From Mycolicibacterium litorale (GTDB taxonomy: Bacteria > Actinomycetota > Actinomycetes > Mycobacteriales > Mycobacteriaceae), in the NCBI GenBank assembly GCA_002007745.1, contig CP019882.1, positions 1,488,001 through 1,552,000 of the forward strand: DNA of 64,000 nucleotides, written 5' to 3'. The translations under genes and the position numbers were made by a program. The first letter of the stretch is position 1; each line of letters opens with the position of its first letter. Below the pieces are notes generated by a model, which was given only the letters and a program-made list of their open reading frames with translations, had not been told where the DNA came from and made no database searches. Shown one piece after another: positions 12,912 to 23,320 of the stretch.

Positions 12912-15900
12912 CTAGATCAGGGCCGCCGCGAGCCGTATATGTCCTTGGAAACCAACAGCATTCGCCGAATGGCGATAGCGGCTGCCGAGGTCGTGGTAGG
13001 CGGTTACGTCGCCGACGGACTTCGCGAGCAGGGCCCGCAGCCGCAGTAGCGGGAGCTCGAACAGCACGAAGTCCGGGTCGGTCGGAACATCGGCGAGGCG
13101 GTCGATGGCCTCGCGCGCGTCGCGCAGATCTGCTCCGGTGCCGCGCTGGAGCAGAGACGCCACCAGCACCGAGGTCGCCGGTCCACGCAGCACCATCTCA
13201 CCGCTGCCGAAGGTATCGTCGAACAAGGTTCGCGAGATCGTGACAGCGGTGTCCGTGTCGCCGGCTGCAGCCCGGTATGCGGCCAGCGCAACACTGGCCG
13301 GAAAGACGCCGAAGAGGTTCCCCTGCGATCGGGTCGACTCGATGACGTGTTCGAGAAGCCGTGCTCCTGCGGGGTCCGCTCGTGCAGCCGACGCTGCGCC
13401 GTAGGCGAATCCGGCCATCCCCAGGGTGAAATCGTCACCTGCCTGTTCGGCGGTGTGAAATGCCTCGCGCATCATCGTCAGCGATTTGTCGTCGGCGGCG
13501 AGAGCGCCGTTGAGCAGCAGCATCCCGAACGGGTAGGCGGTGACGACCACCCTGGTCACCGGATCCGAGCAGGCGGCCATGGTGACCGAATCCCGGAGGT
13601 CGGCAGTCCAACCGGGCCGGCCCAGCACACAGCGAGCGACGCCGCGCAGCATCGTTGCGTGGGCCAGAGGCGAACCGATCAGCAGCTCACCCATGGTGGT
13701 GTCACCACCGGCGGTGTCGATGACGTGCTGTGCGAGTGACTCCGCGTGGACTGCCTCCCCGGCGTGCAGCATGGCTGTGATCGCGCCGGACAGCAGGCCC
13801 ACCGTCAGATCCGGTTCGCCAATCGAGTCGACCAGTTGCTCGTGCTCGGCGGCCAGCGCGGCGCCGTCTCGATGCCGATTCAGCAGCGTCATCGTGACGG
13901 GCAGCCCGGCCATTGCGATGGCCAACGATCGTTTGTCGCCGGCGCGCTCACACAGCATGCGAAGTTCTTCGTAGCCGGTGTCGCTGATCGGACCACCACC
14001 GCGATAGGTGCTGGCGCACAACAATGTCCGCGGTGTGATCCGCATGCAGAGCTGGTCGGGGTCGTCGGCCGGCACACGATCGGCGACGTCCTTCGCGCGC
14101 CGCCAACTCACCCTCGCCGCCGCGATGTCGCGGTTGGTCAACCAGTTTCCGGCCCGCATGTGCCAGTCGAACGCGGCCCGCAGATCACCCGCTGCCTCCA
14201 GATGCTCAGCCACCTCGGCCGCCCTGTCGTCACCGCAGCCCCGCGCACGGATGGCCACCGCCAGCCGTCGGTGCAGTTCGGTCCGATCCGACCGCAGCTG
14301 TGACTCGTAGGCGACCGTTCGGATGAGTGGGTGTTTGAACGCGTACTCGTGGGGTGGTGGGGGCGCCGGCGCGACCAGCTCCGCGTCGATGAGTTCGTCG
14401 ACCGCCGGTGTGACGCCCAGTGTGGTGACGAGTTCGGTGGTGAACCGGGAACCGATCACCGAAGCCGCCCAGAGGGTTCGTTTGGCGGCGGCGCCGAGCC
14501 GGTCGATGCGGGCCGCGATGGCGGCCTGCAGGGTGGCCGGCACCCGGATGTCGGCGATGTCGGCGCAGCAGGTGTACTTGGCACGAATGCCCTCCAGGAC
14601 ACCGCGTTCGGCGAGGTCTCGGACGATCTCCTCGGCGAAGAACGGGTTGCCCGCCGCGCGCTCGGCGATGTGTGCCGCCAGTTCCTGGACCGAGCTGTGC
14701 CGGCCCAGCAACTCGCTGGTCAATGCCGAGGTCTGGGACGTGCTGAGCGGTTCGACGATGATCGTGTGCGCGTCAGGAACTTTGGTGAAGGCACCGCGGT
14801 ACTCGGGGCGATAGGTGACCACCACGAGCGACGTCGACCGGGTTGCGCCTTCGAGGAGTGCGGCCAGTAGCGCCTCGCTCGCGTCGTCGATCCAATGGGC
14901 GTCCTCGATGACCAAGACGGTCGGTGCCCCCGGGGCGGTCAGCGTCGAGGCGAGCAGGGCGGTCAGCCGCCGCCGTCGCGCGTCGGCCTCGATGCTCGGT
15001 GCCACGGCCGTGGCGGCGGAGACTCCCAGCAAGTCGTCGAGCAGCAGCAGATCGTCGGCGTCGGCAGCGCTGATGCGAGAACGGATACGCGCGCGCACGC
15101 CCGGTTGGTCAAGGCCCGACACTTCCAGGGCGGCGGCCAGCAGCGCCGCGGCCGTGTGGAACGGGATCTCGCTGGTATGAGATTCGCAGAATGCGGTGAA
15201 CACCGCTACATCGCGGGCGGCGGCGAGTGCGGCCACCTCCCGCACGATGCGGCTCTTGCCGATGCCGGGCGGCCCGACGAGGCCGACGACACTTCCCGTC
15301 CCGGCGACCGCGTCATCGAGCATGCCCGCCAGACTGCCCAGTTCCACGGTGCGGCCCACCAGTGTGGGCTCCGCGGTTCGGCGACGGGTGGCCGCGGGCG
15401 CCGTTCCCAACAGCCGCCTGGCCATCACCGGGGCGTGGCTGCCTTTGATCTGGACGAGTTCGGGTTCGCCGAGCAGGGTGCTGTTCTCGACCAGGTGCGC
15501 GGTGGACGCACTGAGCATCACCCCACCCGGTGGTGCCACCGACTCCATCCGCTGCGCCAGCCCGACCTGCTCGCCGACTGCGGTGTAGCTCGTCGGGTCG
15601 GACGTGATGTCGCCGGCGATCACCTGCCCCGAGTTAAGGCCCACTCGCAACCTGAATTGCACGCCGTCGTGCGCGTCGACCTCGACGGCCAGCTGCTGAG
15701 CTTGCTGTTGCAGATCCAGCGCCGCCAGGCAGGCGCGAAACGCGTGATCCTCGAGGGCGACCGGGGCACCGAAGACCGCCATGATCCCGTCGCCGGTGAA
15801 CTTGTCGACTGTGCCGCCGTATCGGCGCACGGCGGTGGTGGCCCGGCTTACCAACTCGGTCATGATCTCCCGCAACCGCTCGGCCCCCAGCGCGGCGGCG

Positions 15901-16061
15901 ATGTCCATGGACCGCACCACGTCGGCGAACAGCACGGTGACTTGCTTGTATTCCGCCGGGATCTCGGCCGTCGTCAGGGGGGAGCCACACGAGTCGCAGA
16001 ACCGGGCGCCCGCCCGGGGCAGCACGCCGCAGACACTGCAGGCCGTCATGTCGGCCGTCAC
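12912..16061 (-). CDS. Zinc-ribbon/class III nucleotide cyclase/AAA ATPase multidomain protein
   Basis: 1049 residues from GTG 16061, which has GGGAGG 4 bases upstream; ATG 16049 is the alternative. Domains in order: CxxC...CxxC zinc ribbon (residues 8-25), class III cyclase domain (about 40-215), AAA_16-type NTPase with Walker A GPPGIGKS (about 262-269) and Walker B TVLVIEDAHWIDD, then a long helical TPR-like tail without a recognisable LuxR HTH. Cyclase metal residues (FADVV, TVDKFTGDG) are present. The Asn that normally stabilises the transition state is Gly (AVGEQVGLAQRM) while the Arg is kept, so activity is uncertain. Close relatives with the same change are, as I recall, common in mycobacteria. 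Confidence 0.85.
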   Translation of the reverse strand: MTADMTACSVCGVLPRAGARFCDSCGSPLTTAEIPAEYKQVTVLFADVVRSMDIAAALGAERLREIMTELVSRATTAVRRYGGTVDKFTGDGIMAVFGAPVALEDHAFRACLAALDLQQQAQQLAVEVDAHDGVQFRLRVGLNSGQVIAGDITSDPTSYTAVGEQVGLAQRMESVAPPGGVMLSASTAHLVENSTLLGEPELVQIKGSHAPVMARRLLGTAPAATRRRTAEPTLVGRTVELGSLAGMLDDAVAGTGSVVGLVGPPGIGKSRIVREVAALAAARDVAVFTAFCESHTSEIPFHTAAALLAAALEVSGLDQPGVRARIRSRISAADADDLLLLDDLLGVSAATAVAPSIEADARRRRLTALLASTLTAPGAPTVLVIEDAHWIDDASEALLAALLEGATRSTSLVVVTYRPEYRGAFTKVPDAHTIIVEPLSTSQTSALTSELLGRHSSVQELAAHIAERAAGNPFFAEEIVRDLAERGVLEGIRAKYTCCADIADIRVPATLQAAIAARIDRLGAAAKRTLWAASVIGSRFTTELVTTLGVTPAVDELIDAELVAPAPPPPHEYAFKHPLIRTVAYESQLRSDRTELHRRLAVAIRARGCGDDRAAEVAEHLEAAGDLRAAFDWHMRAGNWLTNRDIAAARVSWRRAKDVADRVPADDPDQLCMRITPRTLLCASTYRGGGPISDTGYEELRMLCERAGDKRSLAIAMAGLPVTMTLLNRHRDGAALAAEHEQLVDSIGEPDLTVGLLSGAITAMLHAGEAVHAESLAQHVIDTAGGDTTMGELLIGSPLAHATMLRGVARCVLGRPGWTADLRDSVTMAACSDPVTRVVVTAYPFGMLLLNGALAADDKSLTMMREAFHTAEQAGDDFTLGMAGFAYGAASAARADPAGARLLEHVIESTRSQGNLFGVFPASVALAAYRAAAGDTDTAVTISRTLFDDTFGSGEMVLRGPATSVLVASLLQRGTGADLRDAREAIDRLADVPTDPDFVLFELPLLRLRALLAKSVGDVTAYHDLGSRYRHSANAVGFQGHIRLAAALI

Positions 16062-16128
16062 CCGACCTCCCGCGCTGAGCTGAACCCCGATCAGCTGAGA
16101 ATAGGTTGCCTTGCGCGGCGGCGATGGG

Positions 16129-16632
16129 TTATCGAGCGTCGAGCAACGCCGCGCGCCAGACCGCCAGCTTCTGGGCAAATGGCATGGTCTGGGCGGGACT
16201 GGTGGAGGGCAGGCGGCGATAACTGACGGGTGCGTCGATTGTGGCCAGGCGCCGGTAATTCCGCTCGGCCGCCGCGCCGTTGAAGTAGACGCGTTCGATG
16301 TCCGGATGGGTGGCGAAGAATCCGCTGAAGTCGTTGGCCGCCATGCTGTCCGGCTCGACAGCCGCATCAAGGCTGCCGATTCGTCGGCATTGTCGCAGTA
16401 CGTCCCAGACTGCGATCCGGTGCCCTCGCAGCACCTCGGTGCGCCACGAATAGGGAGCGTCGGCGTCGAAACCGAACACCTCGCCGGCTATGCGCCAGAA
16501 GGCGTTTCGCGGGTTCCCGTAGTACTGGTCAGCGGCCAGCGACAGAACACTCGGCATGTTGCCGAGGATCAGCGTCTGCGCGTCCGGAGAGGCGATGGGC
16601 GCCAAGCCGTGCAGGAGCGGGGATCGAGACAT
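16129..16632 (-). CDS. DNA-deoxyinosine/uracil glycosylase (MUG-like, UDG family 6 type)
   Basis: 167 residues starting [20 protein letters not shown]. The motif [25 protein letters not shown] corresponds to the GxxPGxxS-type motif of UDG-fold hypoxanthine glycosylases (family 6), where a G-N-M-P loop followed by [10 protein letters not shown] is diagnostic. [12 protein letters not shown] and the LPSTSPA segment at the C-terminus complete the fold. It would remove hypoxanthine (deaminated adenine) from DNA. It lies between two nucleotide cyclase genes and is divergent from the Rv1264-like cyclase across only 26 bases. Confidence 0.85.
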   Translation of the reverse strand: MSRSPLLHGLAPIASPDAQTLILGNMPSVLSLAADQYYGNPRNAFWRIAGEVFGFDADAPYSWRTEVLRGHRIAVWDVLRQCRRIGSLDAAVEPDSMAANDFSGFFATHPDIERVYFNGAAAERNYRRLATIDAPVSYRRLPSTSPAQTMPFAQKLAVWRAALLDAR

Positions 16633-16658
16633 CGAGTGTGACGGTATACGTTGGGCCG

Positions 16659-17783
16659 GTGACCGAAGACGTCGACGCGGAGGCCTCCGGCCTGTTGGAC
16701 GGGTTGTCCGGCGATGACCGCGCCGAGCGGGCCGAATTGATCTCCTGGTTGCTGGAACAGGGCATCACCGCCGAGGAGATTCGCAGTTCGTACGCCCCGA
16801 TGCTGCTGCCGGCCCGACGGATCGTCGGCGACGACGGCACCCGTATGTCCGCTCGCCAGATCAGTGCGCGAACCGGTCTGGACATCGACCAGCTCATGCG
16901 CTTTCAACGGGCCAGCGGACTCGCCACCGTCGACGACCCGGATGCCCCGGTGTTCCTGCGCCCCGATGCAGAATCGGCGGTACACATCAAGAATTTCCTG
17001 GATCTCGGTATCGATCCCGACCAACTCCTGACCGTGGTTCGGGTTCTGGCAGAGGGCCTTTCCCGCGCGGCCGAGGCGATGCGATACACCGCGGTGGCCA
17101 CCACGATGCGCCACCCGGGCACCACGGAGCTCGAAATGGCCATGGGGGCAAAGGCCTTAGTGAGCGCAGCGGCCCCCTTGCTCGGCCCGATGGTCCAGGA
17201 CATGTTGATGCTGCAGTTGCGGCACGCGATGGAGACCGAGGCCGTCAACGCCAACGAACGAGCTGCCGGTGCACCGCTGCCCGGCGCCCGGACGATCGCG
17301 GTCGCGTTCGCCGATCTGGTCGGGTTCACCCGGCTGGGTGAGATGGTGCCGCCGGAGGAGCTTGAACAACTCGCCAACCGGCTCGGCGATGCTGCCCGTG
17401 ACGTGGCGGTGCCCCCGGTGCGCTTCATCAAGACGATCGGTGACGCGGTGATGCTGGTGTCGACGGATGCCGCCGCGCTGCTGGACGCGATGCTGGGGCT
17501 GGTGGCGGCAACTGAGGCCGACGACTCATTGCCACAGCTGCGGGTGGGCCTCGCCCAAGGGCCTGCGGTGAGCCGGGCCGGCGACTGGTTCGGCAGCCCG
17601 GTGAACCTGGCCAGCCGGGTCACCTCGGTTGCCCGGCCCGGCTCGGTCCTGGTGGCCGAAGCGGCTCGCGAGCAGATTGGCGACGACGGCCGGTTCCGGT
17701 GGTCGTTCGCCAAGGCGCGTCACCTCAAGGGCATCCAAGACGAGGTCAAACTCTTCCGGGCCCGCCGGGCCGAATCGGTCTGA
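16659..17783 (+). CDS. Class III adenylyl cyclase with N-terminal pH-sensing regulatory domain (Rv1264-like)
   Basis: 374 residues from GTG 16659 ([18 protein letters not shown]). I prefer this start to GTG 16638 because it matches the N-terminus I remember for Rv1264 and because TATACG at 16645-16650 lies 8 bases before it, a leaderless arrangement. The N-terminal 200 residues are the helical autoinhibitory domain; the C-terminal half is the catalytic domain with the full set: metal Asp in [13 protein letters not shown], Lys and Asp in [11 protein letters not shown], Asn and Arg in [13 protein letters not shown]. Rv1264 is known to be activated at acid pH; this orthologue should make cAMP similarly. 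Confidence 0.92.
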   Translation: MTEDVDAEASGLLDGLSGDDRAERAELISWLLEQGITAEEIRSSYAPMLLPARRIVGDDGTRMSARQISARTGLDIDQLMRFQRASGLATVDDPDAPVFLRPDAESAVHIKNFLDLGIDPDQLLTVVRVLAEGLSRAAEAMRYTAVATTMRHPGTTELEMAMGAKALVSAAAPLLGPMVQDMLMLQLRHAMETEAVNANERAAGAPLPGARTIAVAFADLVGFTRLGEMVPPEELEQLANRLGDAARDVAVPPVRFIKTIGDAVMLVSTDAAALLDAMLGLVAATEADDSLPQLRVGLAQGPAVSRAGDWFGSPVNLASRVTSVARPGSVLVAEAAREQIGDDGRFRWSFAKARHLKGIQDEVKLFRARRAESV

Positions 17784-17823
17784 CCCGTTCGCCGTCAGCG
17801 GAAGTTCTCGCAGCTGGGTTGTA

Positions 17824-17853
17824 ACGATGTAATCATGTAATGCATGAAACATC
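17824..17853 (+). promoter_or_regulatory. AT-rich tandem/inverted repeats at the start of the Rv1265-like gene
   Basis: Two near-identical 8-mers follow each other directly, ATGTAATC (17827-17834) and ATGTAATG (17835-17842), just before ATG 17844. GATGT (17826-17830) and ACATC (17849-17853) form an inverted repeat around the start codon. The stretch is AT-rich inside GC-rich DNA. It can hold the -10 region and an operator; whether the encoded protein itself binds here is inference. Confidence 0.4.
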
Positions 17854-18410
17854 ATCACACCCATCGGCGGCCCGGCCGCCCCGGCGGCTGGCAACAGGCC
17901 GACCAACCCGACGCCACCGACGCCGGCGAATGGTTCGCCGGCCGTCTGCCCGACACCTGGTTCAGTGGCGATCCCACCGTGATCGTGGATCGCGAAGAGA
18001 TCACCGTGGTCGGGCGGTTGCCCGATGACACCGACAGCCAAGCCCGCGCGTCGGGCCGCGCATCGCGATTCAGGGAAGACACCCGGTCGGAACGGATGCA
18101 CATCGCCGAGGAGGCTCAGGACAGGTACGGCCGCAAGGTCTCCTGGGGTGTGGACATCGCGGTGGCGGGCTCCGAAGACGTCGAGCGGGTCTTGTTCACC
18201 CACATCGCTGTTCCGGTGATGACGCGCCTCAAGCAGCCCGAACGACGGGTGCTCGACACGCTCGTCGACGCCGGGGTGGCCCGCTCGCGCTCCGACGCGC
18301 TGGCCTGGTGCGTGCGGCTGGTCGGTGAGCACGCCGACGAGTGGCTGGCCAAATTGCGGTCGGCGATGGCCGAAGTCGACGACTTGCGGGCCGAGGGCCC
18401 CGGCCTCTAG
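17844..18410 (+). CDS. Rv1265-like conserved protein with a putative ribbon-helix-helix C-terminus
   Basis: 188 residues starting [20 protein letters not shown]. The middle part ([32 protein letters not shown]) is beta-rich and the next segment ([24 protein letters not shown]) helical. The C-terminal 60 residues read [18 protein letters not shown], then [19 protein letters not shown]. This has the strand-helix-helix order of a ribbon-helix-helix DNA-binding domain. Position directly after the Rv1264-like cyclase matches Rv1265 of M. tuberculosis, a conserved protein of unsettled role. The last 4 bases overlap the convergent ABC exporter gene (shared CTAG). DNA binding is my inference. Confidence 0.82.
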   Translation: MKHHHTHRRPGRPGGWQQADQPDATDAGEWFAGRLPDTWFSGDPTVIVDREEITVVGRLPDDTDSQARASGRASRFREDTRSERMHIAEEAQDRYGRKVSWGVDIAVAGSEDVERVLFTHIAVPVMTRLKQPERRVLDTLVDAGVARSRSDALAWCVRLVGEHADEWLAKLRSAMAEVDDLRAEGPGL

Positions 18411-20313
18411 GCCTGGGTCATCGCGTAATACCGGCCCCGCCGGGCCATCAGCTCGGCGTGACTGCCGGCTTCGACGATCTGCCCTGCCTCCATCACCAGA
18501 ATGGTGTCGGCGTCGCGGATCGTCGACAATCGGTGAGCGATGATGAAACTGGTTCGCTCCCTGCGTAATTCGGTCATCGCGTGCTGGATGAGCAGTTCGG
18601 TCCGGGTATCCACCGAACTGGTGGCCTCGTCGAGGATCAGCAGCTGGGGCCGGGCCAGGAACGCGCGCGCGATGGTGATCAGTTGCTTCTCGCCGGCGCT
18701 GATGTTGGCGCCGTCATCGCTGACCCTGGTCTCGTAGCCGGCGGGCAGGGTGTGGACGAACCGGTCGACGTACGCCGCCCGGGCCGCCGCGATCACCTCG
18801 TCATCGGAGGCGCCGGGTTTCCCGTAGGCGATGTTCTCGGCGATGGTCCCGCCGAACAGCCAGGTGTCTTGCAGCACCATGCCGATGCGTGACCGCAGCG
18901 ACTCCCGGCTCACGGTCGTGATGTCGATGCCGTCGAGCAGGATCTGGCCGGAATCCACCTCGTAGAACCGCATCAGCAGGTTGACCAACGTCGTCTTGCC
19001 CGCACCGGTCGGCCCGACGATCGCCACCGTGCTCCCAGGCTCGGCCACCAGGGATAGATCCTCGATCACCGGAGTGCCGGGGCGGTAGCCGAACCAGACG
19101 TCGCGGAATTCGACCCGGCCGCCGCCGTCGCGGGGCAGCCGCGTCGCGGCGTCCGGTGCTTCCTCCGGCTCGTCGAGGAAGTCGAAGACTCGCTCGGCGC
19201 TGGCGACACCCGACTGCAGCGTGTTGTACATGCCGGCCACCTGGGTGAGTGGCTGGTTGAACTGCCGCACGTATTGGATGAAGGCCTGAATGCTGCCGAG
19301 GGTGATCTGGCCGGTCGCGACCTGATAGCCGCCGACCACGGCCACCGCCACATAACTGAGATTGCCGATGAACGTCGTCGCCGGTGACACCAGCCCGGAG
19401 AAGAACTGCGCGCCGAAACTCGCGTGGTAGACGTCGTCGTTGAACTCGCGGAACTTGTCCTGGGCGATGGCGCGGTGGCCGAAGGTCTTGACCACGGTGA
19501 AACCGCTGTAGGTCTCCTCGATGTGTGCGTTGAGCCGGCCCGTATTGGTCCATTGGGCGATGAACATGCGTTGGGAACGCCGTGCGATCGCCCGGGTCAC
19601 CCACAACGAGAGCGGAACCGTCACCACCGTGATGAGTGCCAGCAGTGCTGAGATGCTGAGCATCATTGCCAGGACCGCGATCACGGTCAACACCGAGGTG
19701 AGTAGCTGGCTGATCGTCAGCGACACCGACGACTGGATGTTGTCGACGTCGTTGGTCACCCGGCTCAGCAGCTCGCCGCGCTGCCGGGAATCGAAGTAGG
19801 ACAGTGGTAGCCGGTGAACTTTGGTCTGCACATCGGCCCGCAGCGCCATGATCGTGCGCTGCACGATGACGTTGAGCAGCCTCGCCTGGGCCCACACCAG
19901 CAGTGCGGCGACGAGATACAGAGCCAAGGCGAGCAGCAGGGTTCGACCCACCGCGCCGAAGTCGACCCCCGCCCGGGCACGACGTTCATGCCGGACAGCA
20001 GGTCGGCAAAAGTGTTGTCGCCGCGGGCCCGCGCGGCGGCGACGGCCTGCTCCTTGGTGATCCCGGCGGGCAGCCGGCGTCCGATCACGCCGTTGAACAA
20101 CAGGTCGGTGGCGTGTCCGAGGATGCGCGGCCCGATAACGCCGAGGGCGATGCCGACCACCGACAGCGCGATCACCGCCGCAGTCAGCCACCGCTGCGGC
20201 ATCAGCCGCCGCATCAGACGCAACGCCGACCCGGTGAAGTCGCGGGAACGGGCCTGCCGCGGGTCCTGCGTCATGGCGCGCATGCCCCCGCCACGCGTCG
20301 CCGGCCCCGTCAC
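18407..20313 (-). pseudogene. ABC exporter, half-transporter 2 (Rv1272c-like), frameshifted as sequenced
   Basis: An ABC exporter half-transporter of about 635 codons, broken by one frameshift. The N-terminal part starts at GTG 20313 (GTGA overlap with the stop of the upstream partner) and runs to MNVVPGRG. The rest continues in another frame from [17 protein letters not shown]. The break is a C5 run at 19966-19970 (G5 on the coding strand) where six would keep frame. Everything downstream is intact: TMD, Walker [11 protein letters not shown], signature [14 protein letters not shown], Walker [12 protein letters not shown]-loop IIAHRLSTI. With the partner it would form a heterodimeric lipid or drug exporter. 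Sequence error is more likely than true decay. Confidence 0.85.
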
Positions 20314-22055
20314 TGCCCGCCTCCAACCCGGGCGCCCACCGACTGCGAGTCGACGAACTCGGCGTAGGTGGGGCAGTCGAGCAGCAGGGTGTGGTGGGTA
20401 CCGGATCCGACCACCCGGCCACCGTCGATCACCACCACGCTGTCGGCCTGTGCGACGGTGGAAATCCGTTGGGAGACAATGATCACTGTCGCGTCGGCGG
20501 ATACCTCACGCAGTCCCGCCCGGACCCGGGCGTCGGTGTGCACGTCGAGCGCGGAGAACGCGTCGTCGAACAGATAGATCGATGGACGACGGATCACCGC
20601 ACGGGCGATGGCGAGCCGCTGCCGCTGGCCTCCGGAGAAGTTGATCCCGCCCTGGGCTACGCGCATGCCCAGGCCGTCGGGGTGGGCACGGACGAAATCC
20701 TCGGCAGCGGCCACCCGCAGCGCCGACCACATCTGCTCTTCGGTTGCGTCTGACTTGCCGTAGCGCAGATTGTCGGCGACCGTTCCGGAGAACAGGTAGC
20801 CGCGCTGGGGGACCAGCCCCAGGCTGGACCACAGCGCCTCGGTGTCGTAGTCGCGCACGTCGATGCCGTCGACGCGGACCGACCCGTCGGTGACGTCGTA
20901 GAGCCGACAGATCAGTGAGATCAACGTCGACTTTCCCGACCCGGTGCTGCCCACGATCGCCGTCGTCGTTCCCGGCCGGGCGGCCAGCGATACCGCTTCC
21001 AGCACGGGGCGTTCCGCGCCCGGGTAGCGGAAGGTCGCCCCCTCGAGGATGACCTCGCCGCGGATCCCGTTGGGAGGGTGCCGCGGTGCGTCCGGGTCGG
21101 TGATCGCGGTCTGCGTACCGAGCACTTCGGTGATCCGCTCGGCGCACACCGAGGCCCGCGGCAGCATCACCAGGATCAAAGTGGCCATCATGACGGCCAT
21201 CAGGATCTGCATGAAGTACGACAGAAACGCGATCAGCGAGCCGACCTGCATGTCTCCGGCGTCGATGCGCAACCCGCCGAACCAGATCAGGGCCACGCTG
21301 GAGACGTTGATGGTCAGCGTGGTGACCGGCAGCATCAGGGCCTGCCAACGGCCGGCGGCCAGCGCGGTGTTCGACACCGCGGCGTTGGCGACGGCGAACC
21401 GCTCCCGTTCGAAGGACTCCCTCGCGAAGGCCCGGATCACCCGGATACCGGACAGCTGCTCACGCATCACCCGGTTGATGCCGTCGATGAGGCGCTGCAT
21501 GCTGCGGAAGATCGGCAGCATGCGCGAGACGACCCAGTAGTTGGACAACGCCAATACCGGGACGCTGACGGCCAACAGCCAGGACAGTCCGGCGTCCTGG
21601 TGGATCGCCATCAGTATGCCGCCGACGCACATGATCGGAGCGGTGACCAACGTGGTGGTCGTCATCTGGGTCAGCACCTGGATCTGCTGAACGTCGTTGG
21701 TGGTCCGGGTGAGCAGCGATGGCGCCCCGAACCGGGCGGTCTCCCGCTCGGAGAAGGTGATGACGTGGTGGAACATCGCCGAGCGCAGGTCGCGGCCGAA
21801 GCCCATGCCGGTGCGGGAACCGAAGTAGACGGCGCCGACAGCGCACACCACCTGCAGCGCGGTGACCGCGAGCATCACCAGGCCGAGTTCGGCGATCAGC
21901 GCGGTATCACCCTTGGCCACACCGTCGTCGATGATCGCGGCGTTGACGGTCGGCAGATACAGCGAGGCCAAGGTGCTGACGGTCTGCAGCGCCATGACCG
22001 CCGCGACCAGCCGCCGGTACGGCCCGACATACTGTCGCAGCAGTGCCAGGAGCAT
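20310..22055 (-). CDS. ABC exporter, half-transporter 1 (Rv1273c-like)
   Basis: 581 residues starting [20 protein letters not shown], matching the ~582 residues I recall for Rv1273c. ATG 22055 is chosen because AGGAG is not needed and the N-terminal membrane helix starts at once; the extra upstream frame runs into the divergent lprB promoter. Domains: six-helix ABC exporter TMD (residues 1-300), then NBD with Walker [12 protein letters not shown] (about 367), signature [15 protein letters not shown], Walker [13 protein letters not shown]. The Glu after Walker B is Asp-Ala here (DDAFS), so this NBD probably holds the degenerate site of a heterodimer, typical for such pairs. Confidence 0.92.
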   Translation of the reverse strand: MLLALLRQYVGPYRRLVAAVMALQTVSTLASLYLPTVNAAIIDDGVAKGDTALIAELGLVMLAVTALQVVCAVGAVYFGSRTGMGFGRDLRSAMFHHVITFSERETARFGAPSLLTRTTNDVQQIQVLTQMTTTTLVTAPIMCVGGILMAIHQDAGLSWLLAVSVPVLALSNYWVVSRMLPIFRSMQRLIDGINRVMREQLSGIRVIRAFARESFERERFAVANAAVSNTALAAGRWQALMLPVTTLTINVSSVALIWFGGLRIDAGDMQVGSLIAFLSYFMQILMAVMMATLILVMLPRASVCAERITEVLGTQTAITDPDAPRHPPNGIRGEVILEGATFRYPGAERPVLEAVSLAARPGTTTAIVGSTGSGKSTLISLICRLYDVTDGSVRVDGIDVRDYDTEALWSSLGLVPQRGYLFSGTVADNLRYGKSDATEEQMWSALRVAAAEDFVRAHPDGLGMRVAQGGINFSGGQRQRLAIARAVIRRPSIYLFDDAFSALDVHTDARVRAGLREVSADATVIIVSQRISTVAQADSVVVIDGGRVVGSGTHHTLLLDCPTYAEFVDSQSVGARVGGGQ

Positions 22056-22209
22056 TTCGCTACTGTCGCACACCGCCCGCGCCGATCTGCAGTTCCGCCA
22101 CCTGCCGCGTCGGCTGGACCTCCAGCAAAGCGGCAGGTCAAGCGGCATGTCGGTGGTTGTGTCAAGGGGCGGCCGCTACAGTGCATGCTGTGACTCGCAG
22201 CAGGTGCGC

Positions 22210-22770
22210 ATGACAGCGACGCGCAAACTGGCACTGGCCGCCGTAGCCATCATGGCCGCCGTTCCGGCGCTCGGCGCATGCTCGGACTCCGGCGGCGGTT
22301 CCGATCAACCGCAGGCCTCACAGCCGGCCGGACCGCAGCCGGGCAACGCCAAGCACGGCCCGATGTTCCCCGAATGCGGTGGCATCAGCGACCAGACGAT
22401 GGCCGAGCAAACCCGGGTCACCGGGCTGGTGAACACGGCGAAGAACTCCATCGGCTGCCAGTGGCTGGCCGGTGGCGGCATCCTGGGGCCGCACTTTTCC
22501 TTCACCTGGTACCGGGGTAGTCCAATCGGCCGGGAACGCAAGACCGAAGAGCTGTCGCGCACCAGCGTCGAGGACATCAACATCGAGGGGCACGGCGGCT
22601 TCATCGCCGTCGGTACCGATCCGACTCTGGGAGACAACCTGTGCGAGGTCGGTATCCAGTTCAACGACGACTTCATCGAGTGGTCGGTCAGCTTCGCCGA
22701 GAAGCCGTTCCCGCCGGCGTGCGACGTGGCCAAGGAACTGACCCGGCAATCGATTGTGAACTCCAAATGA
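22210..22770 (+). CDS. lprB: Lipoprotein LprB-like (Rv1274-like)
   Basis: 186 residues from ATG 22210 (MTATRKLALAAVAIMAAVPA). A signal peptide ends in lipobox LGAC (about residue 24), so it should be a membrane-anchored, surface-exposed lipoprotein. Conserved body segments CQWLAGGGILGPHFSF and YRGSPIGRERKTEELSR match what I remember of LprB. LprB and LprC are paralogous DUF3558-type proteins of unknown function. The stop overlaps the lprC start (ATGA 22767-22770). TACAGT at about 22177 may be the -10 of a promoter divergent from the ABC exporter. Confidence 0.9.
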   Translation: MTATRKLALAAVAIMAAVPALGACSDSGGGSDQPQASQPAGPQPGNAKHGPMFPECGGISDQTMAEQTRVTGLVNTAKNSIGCQWLAGGGILGPHFSFTWYRGSPIGRERKTEELSRTSVEDINIEGHGGFIAVGTDPTLGDNLCEVGIQFNDDFIEWSVSFAEKPFPPACDVAKELTRQSIVNSK

Positions 22771-23315
22771 GCCCGCGCCGGTCGATTGTCGGGGTCGTCG
22801 CGGTGCTGGCGGCCCTCGTCGTGGCCAGCGGCTGTGCCAGGACCGTCGAAGGGACTGCAGCGAAGTCCGGTTCGGGCAGTGTGCCGCGTAACGACAACTC
22901 GGCCCAGCAATACCCGAACCTCCTCAAAGAATGCGACGTCCTGACCACCGACATCCTGGCCAAGACCGTCGGTGCCGACCCGCTGGACATCCAGAGCACG
23001 TTCGTCGGCGCGGTGTGTCGCTGGCAGGCCGCCAACCCGGCCGGCCTGGTCGATATCACCCGGTTCTGGTACGAGCAGGGCAGCCTGGACAACGAGCGCG
23101 CCGTCGCCCAGTTCCTCAAGTACCAGATCGAGAACCGGTCGATCGCCGGAGTGCCGTCCATCGTCATGCGCACCGCCGATCCCAACGGGGCATGCGGGGT
23201 GGCCAGTGACGCCGGCGGCGTCGTCGGGTGGTGGATCAACCCGCAAGCACCGGGTATCGACGCCTGCGGGCAAGCCATCAAGTTGATGGAACTGACCCTG
23301 GCCACGAACTCCTAG
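22767..23315 (+). CDS. lprC: Lipoprotein LprC-like (Rv1275-like)
   Basis: 182 residues starting MSPRRSIVGVVAVLAALVVA. The signal peptide ends in lipobox ASGC (about residue 24). The mature part has a Cys pair (KECDVLTT, AVCRWQ) and a second pair (NGACGVA, DACGQA), the usual disulfide arrangement of DUF3558-type mycobacterial lipoproteins. Translation is coupled to lprB through ATGA. Function unknown. The longer upstream frame to 22641 lies within lprB in another phase and is excluded. Confidence 0.9.
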   Translation: MSPRRSIVGVVAVLAALVVASGCARTVEGTAAKSGSGSVPRNDNSAQQYPNLLKECDVLTTDILAKTVGADPLDIQSTFVGAVCRWQAANPAGLVDITRFWYEQGSLDNERAVAQFLKYQIENRSIAGVPSIVMRTADPNGACGVASDAGGVVGWWINPQAPGIDACGQAIKLMELTLATNS

Positions 23316-23320
23316 CCGAC

